DNA from: Clostridia bacterium
Lineage (GTDB): Bacteria; Bacillota; Clostridia; Peptostreptococcales; Caminicellaceae
Length of the DNA: 46,842 nucleotides
Direction: 5' to 3'
Assembly: GCA_022361035.1 (NCBI GenBank)
Contig: JAKSBP010000161.1
Location: 1-46,842 of the forward strand
Part shown: piece after piece, positions 1 to 8,417 of the stretch
How the letters are laid out: each line of letters starts with the position of its first letter
How positions within the stretch are numbered: position 1 is the stretch's first letter
Position numbers and translations under genes: made by a program
Notes under the pieces: model-generated
What the model was told of the DNA's origin: nothing
Database searches by the model: none
What the model saw: the letters and a program-made list of their open reading frames with translations, nothing else

Positions 1-187
1 ATGAGGTTTTTATAATATCCCTTAGGGTCTCTACTCCTGCTTTATGTCCAGAGATTCTAGGCAGCTTTCTTTTTTTAGCCCATCTACCATTACCATCCAT
101 AATAATGGCAATATGCTTTGGTCAATCTATTTTATCTATATCCTTTGACTTCTCATCAAGATTCTTCTTTATAAACTTTCCTAACAT
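1..187 (-). pseudogene. uppS: Isoprenyl transferase (undecaprenyl-PP synthase), 5' end, with in-frame stop
   Basis: This is the N-terminal part of a cis-prenyl transferase that makes undecaprenyl diphosphate, the lipid carrier for cell-wall synthesis; it runs off the left edge. A GGAGG ribosome binding site lies about 10 nt before the ATG at 187. The reading frame gives MLGKFIKKNLDEKSKDIDKID, then a TGA at 124-122, then the family signature [14 protein letters not shown] and the [10 protein letters not shown] segment in the same frame. The Asp of MDGNGRW is the conserved catalytic residue. Restarting after the TGA would need a non-AUG codon or would remove the first beta strand, so the stop looks like a nonsense change (real or a sequence error). 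The gene is normally essential, which favours an error or a second copy elsewhere. Identity is very likely; functional state is uncertain. Confidence 0.8.
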
Positions 188-222
188 ATACAAAAAAACC
201 TCCAAGCTGTTAAAACATTTAA

Positions 223-240
223 CCCTCCAAATAAGGAGGG
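223..240 (-). terminator. Small hairpin between the PASTA-like gene and uppS
   Basis: CCCTCC, a 6-nt loop and GGAGGG form a 6-bp stem directly after the stop of the upstream gene. On the minus strand it is followed by TTAAATGTTTT, a poor U-tract. It may be a weak attenuating terminator or only an mRNA-stabilising stem. GGAGGG in the stem should not be confused with the uppS ribosome binding site, which lies further downstream. Confidence 0.35.
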
Positions 241-438
241 CTAAAAATAGCTGACCGTTATTATTATAGTATTATCAAAATTTTGTTGTCTTACAACTCT
301 ACATTCATCTTTTTTGTCTAGGTCACCAATAAATGGAGAGGAAGTTTCTTTAATTGATACATTAAAGAATTCTTTTAAATTTTTAATTTTTTCCAAAGCA
401 TCTTCTAATTTAATACCTATTAAATCAGGTATTTGCAT
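241..438 (-). CDS. Small single PASTA-like domain protein
   Basis: A 65-residue protein between frr and uppS. The start is MQIPDLIGIKLEDALEKIK, which resembles the opening strand and helix of a PASTA domain (VPDLxGxxxxxA), and the end is VVRQQNFDNTIIITVSYF, resembling its closing strands. PASTA domains bind muropeptides or beta-lactams at the ends of cell-wall kinases and PBPs. Here there is no membrane segment or signal peptide, so an extracellular role is not supported. The spacing of 5 nt after frr implies co-transcription. The domain call is by eye; a cytoplasmic protein of unknown function is the safe description. Confidence 0.65.
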   Translation of the reverse strand: MQIPDLIGIKLEDALEKIKNLKEFFNVSIKETSSPFIGDLDKKDECRVVRQQNFDNTIIITVSYF

Positions 439-443
439 TTAAC

Positions 444-1720
<1,277 letters not shown>

Positions 1721-1775
1721 TTACCTCCGTTCTACTAATTCTACATAAATAATAAAAAACCTTTAAAATTATTTT

Positions 1776-1801
1776 AAAAAAGAGAACACCTTTGTGCTCT
1801 C
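1776..1801 (-). terminator. Intrinsic terminator after tsf
   Basis: On the minus strand GAGAGCAC, a 4-nt loop and GTGTTCTC (one G-U pair) make an 8-bp stem followed by six T residues. It lies between tsf and pyrH. The 165 nt between the tsf stop and this hairpin contains nothing else I can identify. Confidence 0.75.
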
Positions 1802-1966
1802 TCGATTTGAAGTTTTTCTTTTGTTATAGATAACCAATATGAACAAAGGCTAAAGCTCTTTGGTTTTTGGCAAAATTTTTTCGGAGAAATGATTTACAAT
1901 AACTTCTATGAAAAATAATGGATAGTTTCATATTCTCCATAAAATCTATGTATTTTACACTTTGGT

Positions 1967-2617
1967 TTATTGATTTTGAATTTGCTTAGCCACTTCCTCT
2001 GCAAAGTTTTCTTCCTTCTTTTCTATACCTTCTCCAACTTCAAATCTAGAAAATCTTCTGATATTTAGGTTTTCACCAATTTTTGCTATCTTTTCATTTA
2101 ATAAATCCTGTATAGTTATATCTGGATTTTTAATAAATGGCTGTTCTAAAAGACAAACTTCCTTAAAGTATTTTTCAATTCTTCCTTCAACCATTTTGTC
2201 GACAATCTTTTCAGGTTTTCCTTCATTTAATGCCTGATTTCTAAGGATTTCTTTTTCTTTTTCAATTACCTCCTCAGAAACTTCTTCACGCCTAACGTAT
2301 TGTGGATTGGAAGCTGCTATCTGCATTGCTACATCCTTAGCAAAAACCTTAAATTCTTCATTTTTAGCTACAAAATCCGTTTCACTATTAACTTCAACTA
2401 TAACACCTATTCTTCCACCATGTATATATGATTCAACTAAACCTTCTGCTGCTATTCTTCCAGCTTTCTTAGCAGCTTTAGCTAATCCCTTTTCCCTTAA
2501 TAGTTCAATAGCTTTTTCCATGTCACCATTAGTTTCAACAAGGGCTTTTTTACAATCTAACATTCCAGCACTAGTTTTTTCCCTTAGTTCCTTTACCATT
2601 GAAGCAGTTACTGACAT
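1967..2617 (-). CDS. tsf: Elongation factor Ts
   Basis: Nucleotide exchange factor for EF-Tu. The N-terminal UBA-like domain reads [19 protein letters not shown], and the core contains the [10 protein letters not shown] signature around residue 80. At 216 residues it is the short Gram-positive form: one dimerisation subdomain shorter than the E. coli protein, with the C-terminus ending in an EEVAKQI helix. It lies 98 nt downstream of rpsB, as in nearly all bacteria, and both probably come from the rpsB promoter. Confidence 0.98.
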   Translation of the reverse strand: MSVTASMVKELREKTSAGMLDCKKALVETNGDMEKAIELLREKGLAKAAKKAGRIAAEGLVESYIHGGRIGVIVEVNSETDFVAKNEEFKVFAKDVAMQIAASNPQYVRREEVSEEVIEKEKEILRNQALNEGKPEKIVDKMVEGRIEKYFKEVCLLEQPFIKNPDITIQDLLNEKIAKIGENLNIRRFSRFEVGEGIEKKEENFAEEVAKQIQNQ

Positions 2618-2662
2618 TTTAAATTCCTCCTCATCATCACTATATAATAAAAGGTAAGAGTA

Positions 2663-2692
2663 GTAAGGGTAAATCCCCCTTAAAGCCCTTAC
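2663..2692 (-). other. Intercistronic hairpin, rpsB-tsf
   Basis: GTAAGGG and CCCTTAC pair across a 16-nt loop (7-bp perfect stem) between rpsB and tsf. There is no U-tract after it, so it is not an ordinary terminator. It may tune the S2:EF-Ts ratio or protect the mRNA 3' end; that role is inferred only from position. Confidence 0.5.
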
Positions 2693-2715
2693 CGTTAAAG
2701 TTCAAATTAAATGTT

Positions 2716-3456
2716 TTACTCTTCTACTGTTTCTTCAACAGCTTCCTCAATAGTTTCTTCAGATTCTAATTGTTCCCCTTGCCTTCCTTCTATAACAGCT
2801 TCAGCCATTTTTGAAGTTATTAATTTAACGGCCCTAATAGCATCATCATTTCCCGGAATAACGTAATCTACTTCATCGGGATCACAATTTGTATCAACAA
2901 TAGAGATTATAGGAAGTCCTAGAATTTGAGCTTCTTTAATAGCTATTCTTTCCTTTCTAGGATCTACTATAAATAGGGCATCTGGTAAACCATTCATAGT
3001 TTTAATTCCATTTAAGAATTTTTCTAATTTTTCTTTTTGATGTTTTAATTTAATAACTTCCTTCTTAGGAAGAGCATTGAAAGTACCATCTTCTTCCATT
3101 CTCTCAAGTTCTAATAATCTTTCAATTCTCTTTCTTATGGTTTTGTAATTTGTTAACATTCCACCTAACCATCTTTGGTTTACATAGAACATTCCACATC
3201 TTTTTGCTTCCTTTTCAATTGCTTCCTGAGCTTGCTTTTTAGTACCGACAAAGAGTATTTTCTTGCCTTCTGAAGCTAACTCCTTGATAATTTGATAAGC
3301 TTCTTCAACTTTTTTTACAGTTTTTTGAAGATCGATGATATAAATACCATTTCTTTCAGTAAAAATGTACTCAGCCATTTTAGGGTTCCATCTTCTCGTT
3401 TGATGACCAAAATGAACCCCGGCTTCTAGTAACTGCTTCATCGAAATTACTGCCAT
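2716..3456 (-). CDS. rpsB: 30S ribosomal protein S2
   Basis: The sequence begins [20 protein letters not shown] and contains [32 protein letters not shown] and the [12 protein letters not shown] segment, all typical of S2. I chose the ATG at 3456 (246 residues) because GGAGGTG lies 7 nt upstream and all S2 proteins start here. A longer frame opening at TTG 3492 adds [12 protein letters not shown], which has no homologue and contains the ribosome binding site, so it is rejected. The C-terminal tail is glutamate-rich. The gene follows the fla/che terminator and has its own promoter and structured leader. Confidence 0.98.
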   Translation of the reverse strand: MAVISMKQLLEAGVHFGHQTRRWNPKMAEYIFTERNGIYIIDLQKTVKKVEEAYQIIKELASEGKKILFVGTKKQAQEAIEKEAKRCGMFYVNQRWLGGMLTNYKTIRKRIERLLELERMEEDGTFNALPKKEVIKLKHQKEKLEKFLNGIKTMNGLPDALFIVDPRKERIAIKEAQILGLPIISIVDTNCDPDEVDYVIPGNDDAIRAVKLITSKMAEAVIEGRQGEQLESEETIEEAVEETVEE

Positions 3457-3497
3457 ATGCTTTACACCTCCATGGTTTTTCCTCCGCCTCAATCATT

Positions 3498-3533
3498 TTC
3501 TTAAATAACCCATTTTAGGCACCAATTTAAGAA
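3498..3533 (-). promoter_or_regulatory. Inverted repeat in the rpsB leader
   Basis: TTCTTAAAT and ATTTAAGAA form a perfect 9-bp stem around an 18-nt loop, 42 nt upstream of the rpsB start and inside the predicted 5' UTR. rpsB-tsf is autoregulated by S2 in several bacteria. Whether this stem is the S2 binding site cannot be judged without comparing relatives. Confidence 0.45.
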
Positions 3534-3564
3534 TTTTAAGACGTGTGTATTTGTTACCTTAAGT

Positions 3565-3593
3565 AGTATAACATATTAGTTATCCTTTATGAA
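3565..3593 (-). promoter_or_regulatory. Predicted housekeeping promoter of rpsB-tsf
   Basis: TTCATA (-35), a 17-nt spacer and TATACT (-10) on the minus strand, about 110 nt upstream of the rpsB ATG and just downstream of the fla/che terminator. Spacing is ideal, the -10 matches 5 of 6 and the -35 matches 4 of 6. Confidence 0.5.
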
Positions 3594-3654
3594 AGAAAAA
3601 TTATTTTATTTTAATAAAATTGAATATGGAGATACTACATCTTGAAAATTTTTC

Positions 3655-3685
3655 AAAAAAAAAAGACTGTACGTAAAACTACAGT
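3655..3685 (-). terminator. Intrinsic terminator of the fla/che operon
   Basis: ACTGTA and TACAGT form a 6-bp stem with an 8-nt loop, followed on the minus strand by C and then ten T residues. It starts 8 nt after the stop of the last operon gene. The stem is short but the U-tract is excellent. It separates the motility operon from rpsB. Confidence 0.8.
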
Positions 3686-3692
3686 ATAATTT

Positions 3693-4202
3693 TTATTTTC
3701 TGGCCTTTTTTAAATTTAGAATCAACATAACTTCACCAGTACCCATATTTAACTTTTTAGCAATCTGATGTAAACTTAAACCTTCATGTTTTAATTTGAA
3801 GATTTCAGAGACCTTATTATTTCTACCATTATCTTTTTCTTCTAAAACATTTATATTATTATTTTCATTGTTTTCACAGTCAGCTTCATTTATAAGATTT
3901 GTCCTAGGATTATTGTCATAATTTTCTAAAACTTTTTTATCTACATGTTGGATTTTTGACTCAAGGAATTCATACTTTCTTTCTATTTGATTAATAGTAT
4001 CGTTAAATGTATCATTAATATCATCAATAATATTTTCTAAGGATTCTATTGTGATAACTAGTTCATCATCATTTTGTAGAAATTCCTCAGATATGGCTTC
4101 CTCATCTATTTGACTTGATTGTTTTAAAATAAATATGGTTGAAATCAGAATGAAAAAAATTCCAATTATTAAAAAAGCTAAACTTAACATTCTACACCCC
4201 AT
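3693..4202 (-). CDS. SwrB-like membrane protein at the end of the fla/che operon
   Basis: A 169-residue protein with one N-terminal membrane helix (LSLAFLIIGIFFILISTIFI), an acidic coiled-coil stretch (about residues 35-90), an asparagine-rich linker and a C-terminal helix-turn-helix-like segment (GLSLHQIAKKLNMGTGEV). Its position, last gene after the flagellar sigma factor and before rpsB, and its size and topology match B. subtilis SwrB, which promotes flagellar export activation. The C-terminal segment resembles clostridial DUF6115-type proteins. The start is the ATG at 4202 (TAATG overlap with the previous stop) or the ATG at 4190, which has GGGGTG ahead of it. Homology to SwrB is inferred from context and architecture, not from clear sequence identity. 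Confidence 0.7.
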   Translation of the reverse strand: MGCRMLSLAFLIIGIFFILISTIFILKQSSQIDEEAISEEFLQNDDELVITIESLENIIDDINDTFNDTINQIERKYEFLESKIQHVDKKVLENYDNNPRTNLINEADCENNENNNINVLEEKDNGRNNKVSEIFKLKHEGLSLHQIAKKLNMGTGEVMLILNLKKARK

Positions 4203-4495
4203 TATATCTTTATATCAATTTTTGAGCTGCTGCTATTACTTGACTTATTACTTTTATCTCCCATCTTTTTTTCACTACCCTGTAGAGATTTGTTTTTGTC
4301 ATTACTATTAACTAATGCACCTTCCTTTTTGTCCGTTGTATTAACCTTTTTTAACTTTTCTTCCTCAATTTTTTTATCTTTATTCAAGGATTGCTGTAAT
4401 ATATTTTCACCTTTATTGGCCATATCTTGGCTCATCTTTGAAATGTTCTGTGATTTAGGTATTAAAACCTGCATGTCTATGGGTCTAATAGGCAT
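4202..4495 (-). CDS. Small conserved-context hydrophilic protein of unknown function
   Basis: A 97-residue lysine- and serine-rich protein, starting MPIRPIDMQVLIPKSQ after a good AGGAGGG ribosome binding site. After the first 20 residues it is low-complexity (repeated K, E, N, S), with no membrane segment or signal peptide, and is probably disordered. Its stop overlaps the start of the SwrB-like gene. I recognise no domain. The non-random N-terminal segment and operon position suggest a motility-related partner, but no function can be assigned. Confidence 0.65.
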   Translation of the reverse strand: MPIRPIDMQVLIPKSQNISKMSQDMANKGENILQQSLNKDKKIEEEKLKKVNTTDKKEGALVNSNDKNKSLQGSEKKMGDKSNKSSNSSSSKIDIKI

Positions 4496-4507
4496 AATAT
4501 CCCTCCT

Positions 4508-5926
4508 TTATACAAGAGGAGAAATTACTATTTCACCATCTTGCTCTGATAATTTAACGTTTACTAATGGGTTTTTTACAATGTAATGGGTGTTATTAAT
4601 TCTTATGGCAGTACCAGCGTAAATTTGACCAGAAGATATCTTACTATTTTTTAAGGATTCAAAGTGTGAGTATAGATTTTTTATTTTTCGTTCTAAATTT
4701 TTTATTGTTTCATCATATTTATTTCTTGCTTCTAGATATTTACTCAGGAAGCCTTCCCTTTTTGGGTCCTTACTCTTTTTACCTTGAACAAGGTCTATTG
4801 CTTGATTAATTTTTTTGAGGTCAACCTTGGTCTCTTCAATTAACTTTTTAGTCTCTTTAATCTCTCTTAATAAATCTTCATCAATACCCAATACGATTCT
4901 TGTAGGGGAACCAATTTGACTTCCAATAGTTTTAGCAATAATTTCTTTTCTTACACTTAAGTTACCACCTAATATTAATCCTTTTTTTCCTGATGCCATA
5001 ATTTTTCCAAAGCACTTTATATCACAATGAATTATAGCATCACAAATAATATCTCCTTTAACCTTAGCGTAACAGCTTTCCATAAACTTACAGACTAGAT
5101 TCTCCTCACAGGTTATCCTAGCACTGTTATGTATACCTTTATGTACTATAATATTTTTAGCAATAACTTCTGCCCCTTCAACAACACCAAAAATTTCAAC
5201 CTCATCCTTAGAATTTATAGTGTAGCCAGTCTCTACGTTTCCTCTAACCACTACTTTTCCTTCAAAGGTAATATTTCCAGTAGAAACTCCCACATTGTCA
5301 TTGATTTCTAATACTTCAATCAAACTAATTCTATTATTCTCAAACTCAATAACTCCACTTTTAGCAGCACATAAATATTTACCATCATCGGATACTGCTA
5401 CATTCTTCCCGGATTTAAACTCAAAATATTTACCGGGTCTACCCTTAATAACTCTATCAGTTACTGTCTTTCCATCCTTACTGTCAATAGGTAATATTTT
5501 TTCCGCTAGTATTTGTCCTTCATCTGCCTTAAGTATGTAGTCAAGTTCCTTATGGTCTACAGTTCCATCCTCTAAAAGCTTAGGCTTTGTCTTTTTATCC
5601 ACATCAAAGTGATATTCTATTTTACCATCTATTCCATTCTCATGTCTATCACCTTCAGCTATAGATAACCTTTCGACTTCCCTAGGATTTTGAATTATAT
5701 CATCTATAACCTCAACCTTTAAACCGTAAACCACATTCTTCTTATTAAGAGCCTCCATTATATCTTCTCTATTTATCTTTATTTCATGGAAATCACATTC
5801 TATAGTTATGAATGCTTCATAATAATCACTTGACAGCTCAACTTTAATATTTGCTTTTATTTCCTCTAATTCCTTATCTTTAGTAAGCTCATCTGCATTA
5901 CTATTTACTTGCTTATTACTTTCCAT
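4508..5926 (-). CDS. FapA/DUF342 family polymer-forming protein
   Basis: A 472-residue protein. The N-terminal half has an early alpha/beta region (about 25-120). The centre (about 150-340) has the repetitive short-strand pattern with glycine and isoleucine spacing (FEGKVVVRGNVETGY, IFGVVEGAEVIAK, GGNLSVRKEIIAKTIGS) of the FapA/DUF342 right-handed beta helix. The C-terminus has a coiled coil (about 350-430) followed by a short beta tail ending in EQDGEIVISPLV. DUF342 proteins are commonly encoded beside sigD in clostridial fla/che operons; their biochemical role is unclear (FapA has been linked to phage and cell-surface phenotypes). Start: ATG with GGTGAGAGA upstream. Confidence 0.85.
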   Translation of the reverse strand: MESNKQVNSNADELTKDKELEEIKANIKVELSSDYYEAFITIECDFHEIKINREDIMEALNKKNVVYGLKVEVIDDIIQNPREVERLSIAEGDRHENGIDGKIEYHFDVDKKTKPKLLEDGTVDHKELDYILKADEGQILAEKILPIDSKDGKTVTDRVIKGRPGKYFEFKSGKNVAVSDDGKYLCAAKSGVIEFENNRISLIEVLEINDNVGVSTGNITFEGKVVVRGNVETGYTINSKDEVEIFGVVEGAEVIAKNIIVHKGIHNSARITCEENLVCKFMESCYAKVKGDIICDAIIHCDIKCFGKIMASGKKGLILGGNLSVRKEIIAKTIGSQIGSPTRIVLGIDEDLLREIKETKKLIEETKVDLKKINQAIDLVQGKKSKDPKREGFLSKYLEARNKYDETIKNLERKIKNLYSHFESLKNSKISSGQIYAGTAIRINNTHYIVKNPLVNVKLSEQDGEIVISPLV

Positions 5927-5945
5927 TCTCTCACCTACTTTTACT

Positions 5946-6683
5946 TTATGTATATATACTCTTCAAAGAATTTTTTAACTTAACAATACATTTTGTATGG
6001 AGCTGAGAGACTCTTGACTCAGAAATATTTAAAACCTTTGAAATTTCTTTATAAGTTAATTCAGAAAAATAGTAAAGATTTATTATCATTCTTTCTCTTT
6101 CTGGAAGGTTTTCAACCGTTTCTACAAGAATTTCCTTTGTTTCATTTTTTATATATTTTGACTCTGGCCTAGTTTCAATATCATCGCAAATAATATTAAA
6201 ATTACTATTCTCTGATACCCTTTCGTCAAGAGAAATAATTGAGAAAATTGAAACCTCAGAAAGAAAGCTGCTTAGTTCTTCAACAGAAATATTAAGTTCC
6301 TTAGCTAAAACTTTATCATCAATCTCTAACCCATATTTGCTTTGTAACTTTACCATAACTTCTTCAAGCTTCTTATACTTTTGCCTCGTTGATCTAGGTA
6401 CCCAGTCAAGATTTCTTAAATGATCGATAATAGTTCCCCTTATACGAAAATTAGCATAGGTTTCAAATTTAACATTCTTGTCAGGGTCAAATTTATCTAT
6501 AGCATCGATTAAACCAAGAATCCCATAGCTGACAATATCCTCATATTCGACATTAGAATTATAGGAATGATATAGTCTACCTGCAATTATCTTTACAAGC
6601 TCAACGTTTTTAGTTATTAACTGATCTTTTATTGCCTTGGATTTATTACTCTTATATAATTTTAATAACTCAAGATTATCCAT
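5946..6683 (-). CDS. sigD: Flagellar RNA polymerase sigma factor (SigD/FliA)
   Basis: Sigma-28 class factor for late flagellar, chemotaxis and autolysin genes. Region 2 is seen in FDPDKNVKFETYANFRIRG and IIDHLRNLDWVPRS, region 3 in the KYKKLEEVMVKLQSKYG stretch, and region 4 in the helix-turn-helix YKEISKVLNISESRVSQLH. I chose the ATG at 6683 (245 residues, MDNLELLKLYK), which is preceded by AGGAA at workable spacing and gives the normal family length. A frame opening at 6770 adds 29 residues with no ribosome binding site and no family counterpart. The gene is followed 19 nt later by the FapA-like gene. Confidence 0.95.
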   Translation of the reverse strand: MDNLELLKLYKSNKSKAIKDQLITKNVELVKIIAGRLYHSYNSNVEYEDIVSYGILGLIDAIDKFDPDKNVKFETYANFRIRGTIIDHLRNLDWVPRSTRQKYKKLEEVMVKLQSKYGLEIDDKVLAKELNISVEELSSFLSEVSIFSIISLDERVSENSNFNIICDDIETRPESKYIKNETKEILVETVENLPERERMIINLYYFSELTYKEISKVLNISESRVSQLHTKCIVKLKNSLKSIYT

Positions 6684-6796
6684 AAAACATTTCCTACTCC
6701 CTAGAATATTTTTGTAATAAATTTTGAAAATTGCATAATCCCTATCCCACTTAATCTCTTTAATTTTCATATGTTATATTATGCAATTTTCTCAAA

Positions 6797-7282
6797 TTAA
6801 AATTCTTTAATACCATGGCCAATAGTTTTTACTATTAATTTTCCATTTATAGAATGAAATTCTATAGTCCTACCGTGTCCACCGCCTGTGTCTTCAGCCT
6901 TAATAGGTATTCCATATTCTTTAAGGATTTTTTTTACAGCAATAACGTTTCTTTCACCAATTTTCATAATATCATTCTTTGTCGAAAATGAAAACATTTG
7001 TGCTCCACCAGCTATTTTGCTAATCATTCGACGTTTTTTAGCTCCATTTTTTACCATCTCATCAATTAGCTTGTCTATTCCTGTATCGGCAAATTTGAAA
7101 ATATTTTTATTATTTTTAATAGATTTACTAGATGGCAACATTATATGGGCCATCCCTGCTACTTTTGAAATAGGGTCATGAAGACAAATTCCAACACAAG
7201 ACCCAAGTCCTAGCGTAGTTAATATTCCAGGTGACTGTACAGTTTTTAAGTCAGCCATTCCAACTTTTACTACACTACTCAT
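6797..7282 (-). CDS. cheD: Chemoreceptor glutamine deamidase CheD
   Basis: Deamidates glutamines of chemoreceptors and binds CheC. The 161-residue protein has the catalytic cysteine in LTTLGLGSCVGICLHD (Cys29), the histidine in GMAHIMLP (His46) and the conserved Thr23, plus the typical ending GGGHGRTIEFH. It overlaps cheC by 8 nt, and its ribosome binding site lies in the end of cheC, so the two partners are probably translated in step. Confidence 0.97.
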   Translation of the reverse strand: MSSVVKVGMADLKTVQSPGILTTLGLGSCVGICLHDPISKVAGMAHIMLPSSKSIKNNKNIFKFADTGIDKLIDEMVKNGAKKRRMISKIAGGAQMFSFSTKNDIMKIGERNVIAVKKILKEYGIPIKAEDTGGGHGRTIEFHSINGKLIVKTIGHGIKEF

Positions 7283-7901
7283 GATTAAATACTCCTAAAC
7301 TCTTTAACAATACATCATAGGAATCATAATCAGGAACTAGTAAAAAATAACCACTAACGTTATCGCTTCCTTCTAAAAACTCTGTTTCTATTATCAATAT
7401 TTTGTCACTAACTTGACCAAATTGAATAGCTGGTACACTCAGTATGGCTCCAGCCATATCAATAGCCAATGATGGCACAGAAATTTTCATATTTAATCCT
7501 GTTAATGACGATAGTGAAGAAACATAGGCACCTGATAAAATATTTCCAATTTCATTTAAAGCTGATTTTGCAAAATCATCTATGTTATTTAATTCATACC
7601 CATCCATAAGCAACCTTACTAAAGTTTTAGATGAGTTAATATCTAAAAGGAACATTATGGACCCCTTTAGATCACCTTCAATTGTAAATAAAACACTACA
7701 GACCAATGACTCTGCTCCCCCGATTAATTCTGGAACATCAGCAAAATCCAAGACTTTAACTTTTGGAACATTCATATCAATTTTTTTATTTAACATCTTA
7801 GCCAAGGCCGTAGCAGCATTACCAGCTCCAATATTCCCTATCTCTTTTAATACATCTAACACTAATGAATTTAGTTTATCTATATCTAGATAACTGTCCA
7901 T
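7275..7901 (-). CDS. cheC: CheY-P phosphatase CheC
   Basis: Dephosphorylates CheY-P and is activated by CheD. The 208-residue protein has both pseudo-symmetric active-site helices: LKEIGNIGAGNAATAL near residue 20 and LNEIGNILSGAYVSSL near residue 115, each with the ExxN signature and a proline about 22 residues later (NVPKV, SVPSL). Two intact sites indicate an active phosphatase of the CheC class rather than CheX. Overlaps cheD. Confidence 0.97.
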   Translation of the reverse strand: MDSYLDIDKLNSLVLDVLKEIGNIGAGNAATALAKMLNKKIDMNVPKVKVLDFADVPELIGGAESLVCSVLFTIEGDLKGSIMFLLDINSSKTLVRLLMDGYELNNIDDFAKSALNEIGNILSGAYVSSLSSLTGLNMKISVPSLAIDMAGAILSVPAIQFGQVSDKILIIETEFLEGSDNVSGYFLLVPDYDSYDVLLKSLGVFNHE

Positions 7902-7915
7902 TTAAACACTCCCCA

Positions 7916-8359
7916 TTATAAATCCTTTTCGATACTATTTATATCAAGAGCTTTATAAAGGTCAATAATCATAATTATAAGATTATTCTTTTTACCAATG
8001 CATTTTACAAAGTTTTCTTCATTAGTGCCTTTTAGAGATGGGGCTTCGTCAATATCTTCTTCAACTAATTGTATAACCTCAGATGAGGAATCTACAATCA
8101 TGCCAACGGTAACTTCATCTAGTTTAGCAATAATTATTCTAGAATTATCATCATACTCTTTTTCCCTAAGCTTAAATCTTTTTCTCAAATCAATTACAGG
8201 TACTACATTACCTCTTAGGTTCATTACACCCTTTATAAAATCCCTAGTATATGGTACACGGGTCATAGGCATAATTTTCTCAATTGTTTCAACATTATGA
8301 ATATCTATGCCATAATACTCGCTGTCTAATTTGAAAAGAACATATTCTTGAATAGCCAT
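7916..8359 (-). CDS. cheW: Chemotaxis coupling protein CheW
   Basis: Adaptor linking receptors to CheA. The 147-residue SH3-like CheW domain begins EYVLFKLDSEYYGIDI and contains RVPYTRDFIKGVMNLRGNVV, a family hallmark, followed by PVIDLRKRF. GGAGGAAACCT precedes the ATG. It lies 59 nt after cheA. Confidence 0.98.
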   Translation of the reverse strand: MAIQEYVLFKLDSEYYGIDIHNVETIEKIMPMTRVPYTRDFIKGVMNLRGNVVPVIDLRKRFKLREKEYDDNSRIIIAKLDEVTVGMIVDSSSEVIQLVEEDIDEAPSLKGTNEENFVKCIGKKNNLIIMIIDLYKALDINSIEKDL

Positions 8360-8417
8360 AGGTTTCCTCCTTTTTTAGTTCATAGTATAGATATTTTAAT
8401 AAGTCAATTTTTTCTAT

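Noticed and set aside
122..124. TGA read as tryptophan or selenocysteine in uppS
   Set aside because: Other genes in the window use TGA as a normal stop at the family-typical C-terminus, and no SECIS-like context or functional reason is visible.
3457..3492. 12-residue N-terminal extension of S2 from a TTG start
   Set aside because: The extension encodes the ribosome binding site of the correct ATG and has no match to S2 proteins.
6684..6770. 29-residue N-terminal extension of the sigma factor
   Set aside because: No ribosome binding site, unusual for the family, and it overlaps a dispersed intergenic motif; the ATG at 6683 gives normal length.
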